The notes under the pieces: model-generated
The model's input: the letters and a program-made list of their open reading frames with translations, nothing else
The model's database searches: none
Told to the model about the DNA's origin: nothing
NCBI GenBank assembly: GCA_028282545.1
Contig: JANQHT010000007.1
Location: 1 to 33,360 of the forward strand
Source of the DNA: Spirochaetales bacterium
GTDB taxonomy: Bacteria > Spirochaetota > Spirochaetia > DSM-27196 > Alkalispirochaetaceae
DNA length: 33,360 nt
Reading direction: 5' to 3'
Shown: in pieces, positions 15,627-25,331 of the stretch
Layout of the letters: every line of letters starts with the position of its first letter
Numbering within the stretch: position 1 is the first letter of the stretch
Translations under genes and position numbers: made by a program

Positions 15627-16073
15627 CTACCCCCGGCGCTCCATGATGACGGTCAATGGTTCACCCTCCGCATCGAAATCAAAGACGTGAACGCCGTCTC
15701 CACGACCGGGCATCATCACTACGACTTCGGGGAAGCCGAGTTTGCACCGTACCGCCTCCCCCCAAAGCGCGCGTCCGAGCGTTCCGCCCAGCACGTTAAG
15801 AATCTCGAGTAGACAGTCGTCTATCTCTTCTGAACTGAGTTCAGTCCATGCATCGGCGTGGATGTTTTCGACCACGGCGTGTTTGGCCGCGATCGACATG
15901 TCCAGGTAACACCGCAGACGTTCGTTACCCGCGATGTTTACGGCAAATCCTTGTGAAGTGCCAAATTCGTTTTTCGAATTCGACGGCATTACGTCCAGAA
16001 AAGCCATCTCTGCAAAGGTCTCCATGACGGTGGTTTCCACGGCGGTCCGTTCGCGTTCCGCTATTACCTCCAT
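15627..16073 (-). CDS. cheX: CheX-like chemotaxis phosphatase
   Basis: A 148-residue protein that matches the CheC/CheX/FliY phosphatase family, which dephosphorylates CheY-P. The active-site helix pattern ExxN is present as E90-I-L-N93 in CLLEILNVLGGTLGRALWGE, with the glycines that normally follow. The N-terminal helix TVMETFAEMAFLDVMP fits the first helix of CheX. Only one ExxN helix is seen, as in CheX and unlike CheC. ATG 16073 is preceded by GGAGG with 7-base spacing and overlaps the cheY stop by 10 bases. The close overlap with cheY supports the role. Overall similarity is modest, so the call is by motif and context. Confidence 0.75.
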   Translation of the reverse strand: MEVIAERERTAVETTVMETFAEMAFLDVMPSNSKNEFGTSQGFAVNIAGNERLRCYLDMSIAAKHAVVENIHADAWTELSSEEIDDCLLEILNVLGGTLGRALWGEAVRCKLGFPEVVVMMPGRGDGVHVFDFDAEGEPLTVIMERRG

Positions 16074-16450
16074 CCCAGCACCTCCATGACTTCACCAACT
16101 TTGACCGGAGAGACGGGCTTTTGGACAAACTGTTCAACGCCGAGTTCACGGAGCGTCGCTTTCAATGCGTCGTTTTTCATGGACGAAAGGACGACAACGG
16201 GTATCCGTTTTAGCTGGTCCGACATCCGGATCTTCCAGACAAAGGTGGTTCCGTCCATCTTCGGCATGTTGATGTCGGTTACAATGAGATCGACCACGTC
16301 GTCCTGCAGTTGTGAAAGAGCGTTTGCACCGTCCGTTGCTTCCATAAAGGTAAATTGTTCGCCCAGGGCAAACCCAAAACACCGTTTGGTTATCATGCGC
16401 GACGTCGATGAATCATCCACGATCATGATCGTTGCACCGTTCTCAGGCAC
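16064..16450 (-). CDS. cheY: CheY-like response regulator (distal copy)
   Basis: A 128-residue stand-alone receiver domain. Acidic pair D12/D13 (IMIVDDSS), phosphoacceptor D59 (DLIVTDINMPKMDG), switch Ser at 89-90 (VVVLSSMKND) and K111 (FVQKPVSP) are all present. The start is GTG 16450 with AAGGAG six bases before it; it overlaps cheD by 8 bases. It probably carries the signal to the flagellar motor or acts as a phosphate sink alongside the second CheY at 21309-21674. Which copy binds FliM cannot be told from this sequence. Confidence 0.94.
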   Translation of the reverse strand: MPENGATIMIVDDSSTSRMITKRCFGFALGEQFTFMEATDGANALSQLQDDVVDLIVTDINMPKMDGTTFVWKIRMSDQLKRIPVVVLSSMKNDALKATLRELGVEQFVQKPVSPVKVGEVMEVLGWR

Positions 16451-16934
16451 GTTGCACTCCTTGTTTCGTCTTGTTGGTCTCCACGTAGTTCACCGCCACG
16501 CTGCCACTGGCGATGTCCAGTGCCACGGTACGTGAAACCGTTCCTCCCACGTCTTCGTGGATGATCCCGTATCCCGCTTTCCAGAGCATGCGTTTGATCG
16601 TCAGTAGGTTTCGCTTGCCGATATCGAAATGGCCGTTGTCGTCAAGAATGGAGGCGCCGCCGAAGACGCGATAGGAGAACGCTTTTCGGGCACCAAAGCA
16701 GTCGATGTACTGCAGTACCTTCGGAATTCCCGTATCGGCAAAATAGCAGGGGAGCGTTCTCGCCTTGGCTGGATTCGCCGACGAGTCGGGGAGCGCCACA
16801 TGGATGAGTCCCCCGGCGCCAAACTGCTTGCTGTGTATAATCAACGCGATACACGATCCAAGGCCGTACGTTTTGAGCGTGTCACCGGCATTCCTCGAAG
16901 CCTTGAACTCGCCGATGCCGACATCAATCCGCAT
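16443..16934 (-). CDS. cheD: CheD receptor glutamine deamidase
   Basis: A 163-residue enzyme that deamidates specific glutamines in chemoreceptors and, in many species, also binds CheC. The catalytic Cys28 is in TYGLGSCIAL and His45 in GGLIHVALPDS; Thr22 lies just before. These are almost the same positions as in Thermotoga CheD (Thr21, Cys27, His44). FGGASIL and the DVGGTVSRTVALDIASG stretch near residue 127 are further family motifs. ATG 16934 has GGAG six bases upstream, and the gene overlaps both cheB (11 bases) and cheY (8 bases). Confidence 0.95.
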   Translation of the reverse strand: MRIDVGIGEFKASRNAGDTLKTYGLGSCIALIIHSKQFGAGGLIHVALPDSSANPAKARTLPCYFADTGIPKVLQYIDCFGARKAFSYRVFGGASILDDNGHFDIGKRNLLTIKRMLWKAGYGIIHEDVGGTVSRTVALDIASGSVAVNYVETNKTKQGVQRA

Positions 16935-17982
16935 TCACAGCTCCTTCGGCGGTCCTGGCAATGTACGTTGCCATATCCACGAGCGGCACTACCTCTTCTG
17001 AAGCCCCATTGATACACGCCTGATTCGGCATGCCGTACACGACGCAACTCGCCTCATCCTGCGTTGCCGTTCGCGCGCCGTTTTCTCGCATCGCCTTGAG
17101 ACCCGCCGCACCGTCGGCGCCCATTCCAGTGAGAATCACACCCACGGCGTGTCGTCCGGCGGCTTCCGCCGCCGAATACATCATGACGTCTACCGACGGC
17201 GCGTGGCCGTTCACCGGTTCACCCTCGCGAACGGACACCAGGAACTGTCCGCCGCTGCGGCGAATCGTTGTATGAAACCCGCCGGGCGCCACCAGTACAC
17301 GCCCTGACAGCACCCGGTCACCGTCCTCCGCCTCCTTGACTTCGACGGCGGACGTGGAGTCCAGTTTTTCCGCGAACATCGCCGTGAAGATCGGCGGCAT
17401 GTGTTGGACGATTACCACGCCCGGAACCGAAGCGGGCAGTTTTGAAACGATACGCGTGAGGGCAACCGTTCCCCCGGTGGAAGCGCCGATTACCACAAGA
17501 GCCGTCGAACTCCCGCGTAACTGATGTTTCCGTGCGACCCGTCGCGGCAGCATCGGGTCGGCGATTCGCCATTGACTCACATCCGTCCCGGCGGCGGAGA
17601 CGATCTTGTCAATTAGCTCATGCATCATGCCGTTTAACTGGCCCCCGAAACTCGACGACGGTTTGGCGACGAAATCGACAGCACCGTGTTCGAGAGCGTC
17701 CAGCGTGACCGCGGCGCCCGGTTTCGAGAGCGCCGAAACGATGATTACCGGTATCGGATACTGCGGCATCAGCCGTTTCAGAAATTCCGCGCCATCCATG
17801 CGCGGCATTTCGATATCGAGCGTCAGAACGTCGGGCTTCAACGTAACGATCTTGTCACGCGCCACGTATACATCCGGTGCCGTCCCGACCACCTCGATCC
17901 GCGGATCCCGGGAGACGCCGTTGGCCAGGATCTGCCGCGCCAGCGCGGAGTCGTCCACGACGAGAACGCGGACCTTCTTCAC
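16924..17982 (-). CDS. cheB: CheB protein-glutamate methylesterase/response regulator
   Basis: A 352-residue two-domain adaptation enzyme that removes receptor methyl groups when phosphorylated by CheA. Receiver domain (3-125): D10/D11, D56 (LTLDIEMPRMDG), K107. Esterase domain (158-345): catalytic S168 in GASTGG, H194 in VQHMPPIFT and D290 in GMGADGAAGL. All catalytic residues are intact. The start is GTG 17982 with GGAGG five bases upstream, overlapping the cheR stop by four bases. Confidence 0.97.
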   Translation of the reverse strand: MKKVRVLVVDDSALARQILANGVSRDPRIEVVGTAPDVYVARDKIVTLKPDVLTLDIEMPRMDGAEFLKRLMPQYPIPVIIVSALSKPGAAVTLDALEHGAVDFVAKPSSSFGGQLNGMMHELIDKIVSAAGTDVSQWRIADPMLPRRVARKHQLRGSSTALVVIGASTGGTVALTRIVSKLPASVPGVVIVQHMPPIFTAMFAEKLDSTSAVEVKEAEDGDRVLSGRVLVAPGGFHTTIRRSGGQFLVSVREGEPVNGHAPSVDVMMYSAAEAAGRHAVGVILTGMGADGAAGLKAMRENGARTATQDEASCVVYGMPNQACINGASEEVVPLVDMATYIARTAEGAVNAD

Positions 17983-18812
17983 GACTTCCTCCGGTAGACC
18001 CCGGGCCGTACGTAATCGAAACCGGGCACGTGGCGCCCCATCGATTCCGAGTGGCCAAGAAAGAGGTACCCGCCGGGTTGAAGGAGCGCCAGGAACTTTC
18101 GCACCAGCCGTTGTCGCGTCTCGACATCGAAATAGATCATGACATTGCGGCAGAAGACCACATCACAGGGATTGCTAAAGGGGAAGGAGTCGCGCATCAG
18201 GTTCAGACGCTTGAAGAGGACGCGGCGCGTTAATTCGGAACGCACCGTCACCGTTTCGCCGTCGACAACGTCCACCAATCCAAGTCGTATGTACTCGTCC
18301 GGTACCCGTGCCTTGGAACGCACGTACGTTGCACTCTTCGCTATCGTCAACGCGTCAACGCTGATGTCGGTTGCAAGGATCACCGGATGCGCCGGGAGTG
18401 CCTCGAGACCATACTCGCGGGCAAAGAGCATGGTCAGACTGTACGGCTCCTCACCAGTTGCGCATCCGGCACACCAGATTCGTGCGTCTTTCAGCCCGTG
18501 CGCAACGTCGCACCCCCACATGGATGGAAATCCCTCGTGGATCAGAAAGTCGAAATGATCCGCTTCGCGGAAGAAATAGGTGTGGTTCGTGCTGAGCCGG
18601 TCAACCAAGCGTTGCAACTCGCGTCCCGTTTGATCGGAATACACGTGGTCGACGTATTCCCGATACGACGCGTGCCCCAGCTTCCGAACCGTTCCGTTCA
18701 AACGGCCATGAACCAGCGTTCGCTTGTTGGTAAGGTTGATTCCGTAGCGGGCGTACACCAGATCGACGATCTGGCGAAACTCCTCGTCCCGCAGGTCGAT
18801 TGGGTCAGACAC
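17979..18812 (-). CDS. cheR: CheR chemoreceptor methyltransferase
   Basis: A 277-residue SAM-dependent methyltransferase that methylates receptor glutamates. The N-terminal helical domain (DLRDEEFRQIVDLVYARYGI) precedes the SAM site WCAGCATGEEPYSL, ATDISVDAL and FCRNVMIYFD. No C-terminal extension such as TPR is present. The start is GTG 18812 with GAGG six bases before it, overlapping cheA by 8 bases; a longer in-frame ATG inside cheA (18965) would add an unrelated stretch and is rejected. Length is normal for the family. Confidence 0.95.
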   Translation of the reverse strand: MSDPIDLRDEEFRQIVDLVYARYGINLTNKRTLVHGRLNGTVRKLGHASYREYVDHVYSDQTGRELQRLVDRLSTNHTYFFREADHFDFLIHEGFPSMWGCDVAHGLKDARIWCAGCATGEEPYSLTMLFAREYGLEALPAHPVILATDISVDALTIAKSATYVRSKARVPDEYIRLGLVDVVDGETVTVRSELTRRVLFKRLNLMRDSFPFSNPCDVVFCRNVMIYFDVETRQRLVRKFLALLQPGGYLFLGHSESMGRHVPGFDYVRPGVYRRKS

Positions 18813-21309
18813 ATGCGACCTCGAGTGACGACAACTCCCCGACATCCAAGATAAACGAAATGGTGCCGTCCCCCTGGATGCTGCAGCCCGAAACGGCCTG
18901 CATGTGTTCGATATAATCGGGCAGCGGACGAACAACGAACTGCTGGTGACCAAACACCTCGTCAACCAGGAGCGCCACCATGCCGTCGTTGTCCTTCAGG
19001 ACGATAACCACGGCGTGTTCCGATTCGCAACTCGTTGTCCCATACGACGTGATGGGAATCACCGTGTCGCGAAGCCGGAAGCCCTTGTGACTGGTGTCAA
19101 TCTTGACGATCTGGTCGTCCGAGTAGCTCTGGAACGTGACGACCTCGGTGGTTGGCACCGAGTATTTGGTATCACCGATCCGGAACGTAGCACCGTCGAG
19201 AATTGCCAGCGTCAGCGGAATGCGAAGGACAAATGTCGTCCCGACACCTTCCACGCTGCGAACATCGATCCGGCCGCGGAGCTTATCGATGTTGCGCCGG
19301 ACCACGTCCATGCCCACGCCGCGACCGGAGATGTCGGACACATGGTCGGCCGTGGAAAACGCCGGTTCAAAGACGAAGCGCCACACCTCTTCGTCGGAGA
19401 GATCGGCCTCGTTGCCCTGGACCAGACCACGCTCCTTGGCCTTTGCCAGGATGCGTCCCCGGTTCAACCCCTTGCCGTCGTCCTGGATTGCGATCCAGAT
19501 TTCATTCCCTTCGTGTCGCGCCGAAAGGTGCACCAGCCCGGTCCGACACTTTCCGGAGGCTTCACGCTCCTCCGGCGGTTCTATACCGTGATCGATCGAA
19601 TTGCGGATGATGTGCACGAGCGGGTCGGAAACCTGCTCAATGATGTTCTTGTCCATCTCGGTCTCTTCGCCGGAGATTCTGATGTCCACGTCTTTCTCAA
19701 AACGCGATGACAAGTCGCGTACGAGGCGTCGCATCTTGCCGAAAATGCCCTCCAGCGGAATCATGCGGATGCCCATTGTCATCTGTTGAATCTCACGGGT
19801 GATCTTCTGGAGGTACGAGAGCGCGCGCTGCGTCGTCAGATCGCTTCCATCAACGTCGATATTGCCGGATACCATCGATTCCGCGGTGACAAGTTCCCCG
19901 ACCAATTCGAAGAGTTTGTCGAGCTTGGTGGTATCGACGCGGATGTCCTTACGTTTGATCGAGTAGCTTGACGTACCCGGCTTGCTTCCCCCGCGACGTC
20001 GATTCTGTTCCGCCAACGCCGCCTGCACCGTGGGTGCGGGAACGCTCTGTTCCTCAACGAGAATTTCGCCCAGGCGGCGGTTCTGAATCTCCAGGGCACC
20101 CTGGACAACGTCCGGCGCTACGTCGCCCATTTCGACAAGGATTTCGCCAAGAGTCTCGCCGCCCGGATCCGCTGCCGAGCCGACCGCGTACCGCTGCGGT
20201 TCTTCCTTGACCGCTTCGATAGACCGGCGAATCCGGTCGACGAGCTCAAGGAAGACACCGGCCCCGGTGCGGTCTATTCCGGCGCCGGTTTTGCGGAACT
20301 GGTCCAGGCGGTTCTCCACGTTCATGCAGATTCGTTCTAGGTCACCGAACCAGAAGAAGCCCGCGTTCCCCTTGATCGTATGGATACTCCTGAATACCTC
20401 ATCCGTCCCCTGGGGAGACACAACAATAACATCGCTGGATTCGGGGTCTCCAAGTAGAATCTGTTCCACCTGGTCCAACAGGTCGTGAGACTCCTCAACA
20501 AAGGAAGCTGCCATGGCAGCGGTCACAATCGGCGCCTCTTCCGGCGAGGCGGACCGCACTGCCCCCGCAGGCTTGGCCGGCGCCGCGTCAGATCCGGAGA
20601 CGTCCGGTTCACCAAGCGCTCGTATTCGATCAACCACGGATAGGTGACCGGCGGATGGTTCAACGACGGATACTACCGGTTCAGCGGCGGCGTGTATCTG
20701 CTCCGCAATCGAGCCGACGATGTGGTTCAAGACATCTATTCCGGCGAGCAGGATCGTGACCATCTCTTCGTCGACCCTTCGCCGGCCGTTTCGAGCATCA
20801 TCAAGCAGAGTCTCGAGTTCGTGACTTATGTCCTTGACGTTGGTGAATCCGACAAACGACGCGACACCTTTGATCGTGTGCATCGACCGGAACACTTCGT
20901 CGATCAGTTCCGGGTCCGCGTCCTGTTCCAGCTTGAGAACGCGATCCTCGATGTCGTTCAAATGATCGAACGATTCGTTGAGAAAGGAGTGCACGATATC
21001 CGGGTCATCGACCGCTACCGTCCGATCCTCGCACGATTCCAGTTCCGGCTCCACGTCCTTTTCGTCGGGTCCGTCAATACCGCCGGAGAGTTCGCGGGCG
21101 CGCTGTCTCACCGATTCCGCGCCTTCCCGATCCAAATCCCCGGAACGGATCGCATCCGAGAATAGACGCGCTATCTCGAGGCAGAGGCCGGTCCACGCGG
21201 GGTAGTCCCCGCTGGTTCCGATGGAAGTCGCCATGTCGACGATGTCCGAGGCAGCTACCAGATCTCCGTCATTGAAGGATTCCAGTCGCTCGAGCAGTTC
21301 CGCCGTCAT
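18805..21309 (-). CDS. cheA: CheA chemotaxis histidine kinase with two Hpt domains and a repeat linker
   Basis: An 834-residue kinase. After a non-catalytic N-terminal region of about 95 residues come two Hpt domains, with phosphosites H144 (RSMHTIKGV) and H310 (RSIHTIKGN). A linker at 386-436 holds two tandem 23-residue repeats, LGEILVEMGDVAPDVV... and LGEILVEEQSVPAPTV..., of the kind found in type II secretion ATPase N-terminal modules. Next are the dimerisation domain (RKDIRVDTTKLDKLFELVGEL), the ATPase (IIRNSIDHGIEPP, DDGKGLN, GRGVGMDVV) and a C-terminal CheW-like domain. CheY- or P2-type binding domains are not obvious. ATG 21309 shares one base with the cheY stop; GTG 21312 is the alternative. 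Translational coupling is likely because no Shine-Dalgarno is seen. Confidence 0.95.
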   Translation of the reverse strand: MTAELLERLESFNDGDLVAASDIVDMATSIGTSGDYPAWTGLCLEIARLFSDAIRSGDLDREGAESVRQRARELSGGIDGPDEKDVEPELESCEDRTVAVDDPDIVHSFLNESFDHLNDIEDRVLKLEQDADPELIDEVFRSMHTIKGVASFVGFTNVKDISHELETLLDDARNGRRRVDEEMVTILLAGIDVLNHIVGSIAEQIHAAAEPVVSVVEPSAGHLSVVDRIRALGEPDVSGSDAAPAKPAGAVRSASPEEAPIVTAAMAASFVEESHDLLDQVEQILLGDPESSDVIVVSPQGTDEVFRSIHTIKGNAGFFWFGDLERICMNVENRLDQFRKTGAGIDRTGAGVFLELVDRIRRSIEAVKEEPQRYAVGSAADPGGETLGEILVEMGDVAPDVVQGALEIQNRRLGEILVEEQSVPAPTVQAALAEQNRRRGGSKPGTSSYSIKRKDIRVDTTKLDKLFELVGELVTAESMVSGNIDVDGSDLTTQRALSYLQKITREIQQMTMGIRMIPLEGIFGKMRRLVRDLSSRFEKDVDIRISGEETEMDKNIIEQVSDPLVHIIRNSIDHGIEPPEEREASGKCRTGLVHLSARHEGNEIWIAIQDDGKGLNRGRILAKAKERGLVQGNEADLSDEEVWRFVFEPAFSTADHVSDISGRGVGMDVVRRNIDKLRGRIDVRSVEGVGTTFVLRIPLTLAILDGATFRIGDTKYSVPTTEVVTFQSYSDDQIVKIDTSHKGFRLRDTVIPITSYGTTSCESEHAVVIVLKDNDGMVALLVDEVFGHQQFVVRPLPDYIEHMQAVSGCSIQGDGTISFILDVGELSSLEVACV

Positions 21310-21674
21310 CACGTACCCGTCAACATACCGACGACCTTGGCCAGTGACGCCGGTTCAAAGGGCTTAACAATCCACCCCTTCACTCCAAGTTCTTTACCGC
21401 GCGCCTTCTTGTCATCTCCACTCTCCGTTGTCAGAAAGACTACCGGCACGGAACTCAGTTCCGAGCGCTTCGAGACGGCCTCTGAAAAGCCGAATCCATC
21501 GAGATTCGGCATGTTGACGTCAACGAGGAAGAGCGCAAAGCCGGCGTCCGCCTTGTCTTCCCCGTCCCGGCCGTCGGTTGCGTCCACAACGGTGTACCCT
21601 TCCGGCTCCAACGCCTTACGGACAAGAGCTCGGATCGTCGGTGAATCATCTATGCACAGGACCTTTCGACTCAT
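21309..21674 (-). CDS. cheY: CheY-like response regulator (proximal copy)
   Basis: A 121-residue receiver. Acidic residues D9/D10 (VLCIDDSPTIR), phosphosite D52 (LFLVDVNMPNLDG), T82/T83 (VVFLTTES) and K104 (WIVKPFEP) are present. The KPFEP and LTTES motifs are those of classical CheY proteins. ATG 21674 has AGGAG about 7 bases upstream. It sits directly before cheA, with the genes touching in TGATGA-type coupling. Confidence 0.95.
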   Translation of the reverse strand: MSRKVLCIDDSPTIRALVRKALEPEGYTVVDATDGRDGEDKADAGFALFLVDVNMPNLDGFGFSEAVSKRSELSSVPVVFLTTESGDDKKARGKELGVKGWIVKPFEPASLAKVVGMLTGT

Positions 21675-21684
21675 TCATCTGCTC

Positions 21685-23025
21685 CTAGAAGAGGGTCACG
21701 TCACCGGCCAGTTCCGCACCGTCAACCATGGCCGTTCCTGCGCTCCGCTCCGGCGGCGATAGGCCGATTGCCCGGTACTCGTCGTCCATGGTGAACGTGG
21801 AACGCGCGATCTCGCGGACAAGCTCCACGATTTCGCCGTCGCCATCGGGAAGCTCCTCGGGCGTGGCGCCTTCGATCGTGTCGATTGTTGTCTTAACGAT
21901 ATCCGGAATGTGACCCACGATCTGTTGGATCTTGTCGTGCTGTTGCATCACGACGTTGATCTTTTCCAGGCGATCGGAGACAGCTTCGTTCACCGCACCG
22001 GTCGCATTGATCGATTCGCGCGCGGACCGGATCCTCGGCCCAATGTCGTGGGTTGTCTGCGCGAGAGAGGACACGGTGTCGGTCAGTTTTACTTCCGACT
22101 CTTTCATCGATTCGATGTGGATGTCCCGAAACTCGCCGATGCGCGACTGGATGCCGGTGACGTGGTTGTCGATGGCATCCGTTGTCTTCCGAGCGTTCGT
22201 CGCCAACTCCTGGATCTCCCGCGCGATCACGCTGAACCCGGCTCCGAGCGTACCTGCCCGCCCCGCATAGATCGCCGCGTTTATCGCCACCACGCCGATA
22301 CGGTCGGCGATGTCCATTACCGCGGAGGCGAGTTGATGCGTCTTATGGATACCCTTGGTGATTGACGCGATCGATTCCGCCAACGCCTCGTTAGTGGAGA
22401 CGCACAACTCTGAGACGCGTTGCAGATTCGCAATATCGCTGCGAAGCGTTTGTGCACACCCTTCCAGCGAATGGTCTCCTTCGCACATGCCCCGGAGCTG
22501 CTCGGCGATCTGTTCGTTCAAACGCCGACTCTGATCGCCAAGGAAATAGACGTCTTCCGTGAGTTCCGTGGAACCGTTGGCGCTCATCCGAGCGACAGTT
22601 TTCGAAAGGCTTTGAACGATCGGCACCGCTGCGACGAGCGCGTCCGCGGACCGTCGACGGCGTTTGTTTTCCGCCGAGAGCCGCGAGATCTCCGCCCGTG
22701 CCTCATGGTTTCGCGTCTCGAATTCAGCGATCTGCTCGGCGACGCCGGCCGCGTCCAGGCGGTCCGGGTCGTTGGTCACCTTCGCGAGGGCCGGCGCAGC
22801 GGGTTGCGGCGCCCGACGCCGATTGACTATGGCAAGCGCGACGATCGCCGGAGGCACCAGGAGCGCTACTGTCCGCGATTCGGTAGCGGCGGCACCGATG
22901 GCCACTGCCAAAGCCACAGCAAGTACAATGGAAGAGAGGATGCCCCGCGGCGCGAACAGTGTGCCGACAACCACGCGTGACGGAGACCGTATCACACCGT
23001 CAGAAGCGGTCGAAATCGTCGTCAT
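21685..23025 (-). CDS. Sensor-less, diverged MCP-like membrane protein
   Basis: A 446-residue protein with two hydrophobic segments close together (about 31-47 and 53-67), so almost no periplasmic part, followed by a long cytoplasmic coiled coil. Residues 243-272 ([20 protein letters not shown]...) match the receptor hairpin tip that binds CheA and CheW, but key positions differ from the consensus LNAAIEAARAGExGRGFAVVA (Glu to Tyr in the EAARAG motif). HAMP is not visible. ATG 23025 overlaps the end of the upstream mcp by 26 bases; the Shine-Dalgarno is weak, and GTG 22995 is another possible start. It may be a receptor-array component that senses from inside, or one that no longer signals normally. 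Confidence 0.82.
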   Translation of the reverse strand: MTTISTASDGVIRSPSRVVVGTLFAPRGILSSIVLAVALAVAIGAAATESRTVALLVPPAIVALAIVNRRRAPQPAAPALAKVTNDPDRLDAAGVAEQIAEFETRNHEARAEISRLSAENKRRRRSADALVAAVPIVQSLSKTVARMSANGSTELTEDVYFLGDQSRRLNEQIAEQLRGMCEGDHSLEGCAQTLRSDIANLQRVSELCVSTNEALAESIASITKGIHKTHQLASAVMDIADRIGVVAINAAIYAGRAGTLGAGFSVIAREIQELATNARKTTDAIDNHVTGIQSRIGEFRDIHIESMKESEVKLTDTVSSLAQTTHDIGPRIRSARESINATGAVNEAVSDRLEKINVVMQQHDKIQQIVGHIPDIVKTTIDTIEGATPEELPDGDGEIVELVREIARSTFTMDDEYRAIGLSPPERSAGTAMVDGAELAGDVTLF

Positions 23026-25312
23026 CGAGCCGGATTACCTCTTTCGGTTGTACGCTTCCGTGAGAGTCGTTTCCCGTACCGTTGTCACCAGTTGCTCCGC
23101 CGTCCGATCCGTTGCCGGCGTAGACAAGCGCCGGTGGAGGTGCCGCCGCCGGCTCCCGGGATTCGCGGTCCGACCCGGCGCCGTGCCGGTACTCTTCCGA
23201 GAGCTTGAATTGCGCTATCATCGTCCGGAGTTGATTTGACTGGGACGCCAGTTCTTCCGCGGCCGACGCGCTCTCCTCGGCGCTCGCCGTGTTTGCCTGT
23301 GTTATCTGATCCACCTGCGAGAGGCCGTCGGTAATCTGCTCGATAGCCTGTGCCTGTTCCTTACTGGCGGCAGCGATCTCTTCGAGGAACGCCGCCACCT
23401 TGGTGGACCCCGAAACGATTGCCTCCAACTGTTCGGCGGTCTTGGCGGTAAATTCCGACCCCGTGGCGATATTCTTCACAGACTCCTCCACCATCGCCGT
23501 TGTTTCCTTGACCGCCTCCGCGCTGCGAACGGCGAGATTGCGCACCTCGTCCGCAACAACGGCGAAACCCTTACCGTACTTGCCGGCGCGTGCCGCCTCA
23601 ACATTGGCGTTCAGCGCAAGCAGGTTGATCTGGAAAGCGATGTCGTCGATGACCTTGACCACCTTCTTGATCTCATCCGAGGAGGAGGAGATGTTCTCCA
23701 TCGCCTCCTTGAGTTGTACCATGTGCCCATTGCCCTGCGCGGCACCGCTCGACGCTTCACGGGCCAAGTTGTTTGCTTCCGTCGCGTTGTCGGCATTCTG
23801 CCGCGACTGACCGTTGATCTGGTTGATCGAGGAGCTAATCTCCTCCAGGGAACTGGCGGACTCCGTCGCACCCTGGGAAAGATCCTGACTTGCCTGCGAC
23901 ACCTGGCCGGAGCCGGCGGCCACCTGATCCACCGCTTCGTTCACCTGTGAGAACGCCTCGTTGAGAGAGAGCAACATCTGCCGGATCGATATTCCGAGGG
24001 CGTCCCGATCGGAGGCGAGTTCGATCGACTGGCTGAAATCTCCGGCCGCCATCGTTTCGATGAGGCCCGCCTTCTTCTTGAGTTCCTCGGTCATTTGCCC
24101 GAATGCGTCCGCCATCGCGCCGATCTCGTCGCGCGCCTTCCGTTCGATACGCTCAACGTTGAAGTCACCGGCGGCGATCGAATCCGCGGCCTCCGTTACG
24201 AGGCCGAGCGGCTTCGAAATCGTCCGAGAGAAAAGAAGCGCCACGACTACCACGAGAACGAGAACGGCGATCGCGATAGCAACAACAAAAATGACGAGTT
24301 GACGGACCGGCTGTTCAATCTCCGCCTCGTCGATCTCGGCGATAATCGCCCATTCGACGCCGCCGATGTCGATCGTTGCCCAGGATGAAAGCACGGGGAT
24401 GCCGTTGTAGTCCTCGATCACGGCGTGTCCCGGGCGCCCGGCAAACGCCTCTCGCGTTGCGTGCGTGTCGACGCCGTTCACCTCCACCGTACCGTTCAGC
24501 GACGCCTCAACCGAATGGTTGACCGGATCGAGATATGAATCGGACCGCATGAGCAGGTCTTTGCCCACCAAGTACGTCTCTCCCGACTCCCCCATGCCGG
24601 CGCGCGCATGCATGATATCGTTGATCTCGTCCAAGGGCGTCTGGATCGCCAGCACGCCGATCACTACCCCGTTGTCGCGAATCGCCTCGGCAAGGAACAT
24701 CGCCGGTGCATTCCCGGACGGTTCGTACGGACTCATATCGACGACAACGGCACCGTCCGATTCACGCGCCGCGGCCCACGCCCGGGCCAGACCACTGTCG
24801 CGATATGTGCCAACTGAGAGGTTTTCTCCCAGGTCAGCCTCCTTAGCCCACGTGTACATAACGTGACCATGTGGTCCGCAAATCAGGAACACGTCGTAGT
24901 AGCCGTAGACGTCCGCGTACTTGGCCAGGTTGGCGTTGGCTTCTGCGTAGATCTCCTCGTACGTTGCCGTAACGGCAGCCGCCGAACTACTCAGGTCGTA
25001 GTTTTCGTCCGCCTGGATGTCCATCTCCACGTGGTATTGAACAAACGCGTGGATAGCGTCTTTGGCATCCGTGGACCGGGCAACGACGTGGATGTCGTCC
25101 ATGACGCGCTTGAAATAGTCACGGATCTGCTGTTGCTTGATCGCGTGCACCGAGGCCAACTGGTTAAACGCCTGTGCACGCAACGCCTGGGACGACCGGA
25201 CAACCGAAACACCGGTCACCGCCGCGATCGCCACTACGCTGACAAGGACAAAGATCGCCAGGATCTTTGCGCCGATTCCGCCCAGTACTCCTCGTTTTTT
25301 CTCGTCGCCCAT
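23000..25312 (-). CDS. Methyl-accepting chemotaxis protein with dCACHE-type periplasmic sensor
   Basis: A 770-residue transmembrane chemoreceptor. TM1 is about 13-35 ([22 protein letters not shown]). A periplasmic region of about 310 residues begins [20 protein letters not shown], a CACHE long N-terminal helix, and contains [23 protein letters not shown] and [19 protein letters not shown], typical of double CACHE domains; its end is [23 protein letters not shown]2, HAMP and a full signalling hairpin follow. Sixty-six hairpin residues are identical to the other MCP of the operon. The C-terminus is again [12 protein letters not shown] 25312 has GGGGGA 8 bases before it; the open frame up to 25408 has no ribosome site. 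The ligand is unknown; purines, amines and amino acids are known dCACHE ligands. Confidence 0.94.
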   Translation of the reverse strand: MGDEKKRGVLGGIGAKILAIFVLVSVVAIAAVTGVSVVRSSQALRAQAFNQLASVHAIKQQQIRDYFKRVMDDIHVVARSTDAKDAIHAFVQYHVEMDIQADENYDLSSSAAAVTATYEEIYAEANANLAKYADVYGYYDVFLICGPHGHVMYTWAKEADLGENLSVGTYRDSGLARAWAAARESDGAVVVDMSPYEPSGNAPAMFLAEAIRDNGVVIGVLAIQTPLDEINDIMHARAGMGESGETYLVGKDLLMRSDSYLDPVNHSVEASLNGTVEVNGVDTHATREAFAGRPGHAVIEDYNGIPVLSSWATIDIGGVEWAIIAEIDEAEIEQPVRQLVIFVVAIAIAVLVLVVVVALLFSRTISKPLGLVTEAADSIAAGDFNVERIERKARDEIGAMADAFGQMTEELKKKAGLIETMAAGDFSQSIELASDRDALGISIRQMLLSLNEAFSQVNEAVDQVAAGSGQVSQASQDLSQGATESASSLEEISSSINQINGQSRQNADNATEANNLAREASSGAAQGNGHMVQLKEAMENISSSSDEIKKVVKVIDDIAFQINLLALNANVEAARAGKYGKGFAVVADEVRNLAVRSAEAVKETTAMVEESVKNIATGSEFTAKTAEQLEAIVSGSTKVAAFLEEIAAASKEQAQAIEQITDGLSQVDQITQANTASAEESASAAEELASQSNQLRTMIAQFKLSEEYRHGAGSDRESREPAAAPPPALVYAGNGSDGGATGDNGTGNDSHGSVQPKEVIRLDDDDFDRF

Positions 25313-25331
25313 TGCGTTTTCCCCCGTGTCT

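Noticed and set aside
18813..18965. Longer CheR starting inside cheA
   Set aside because: The added residues do not resemble CheR; GTG 18812 has a good ribosome site and gives normal length.
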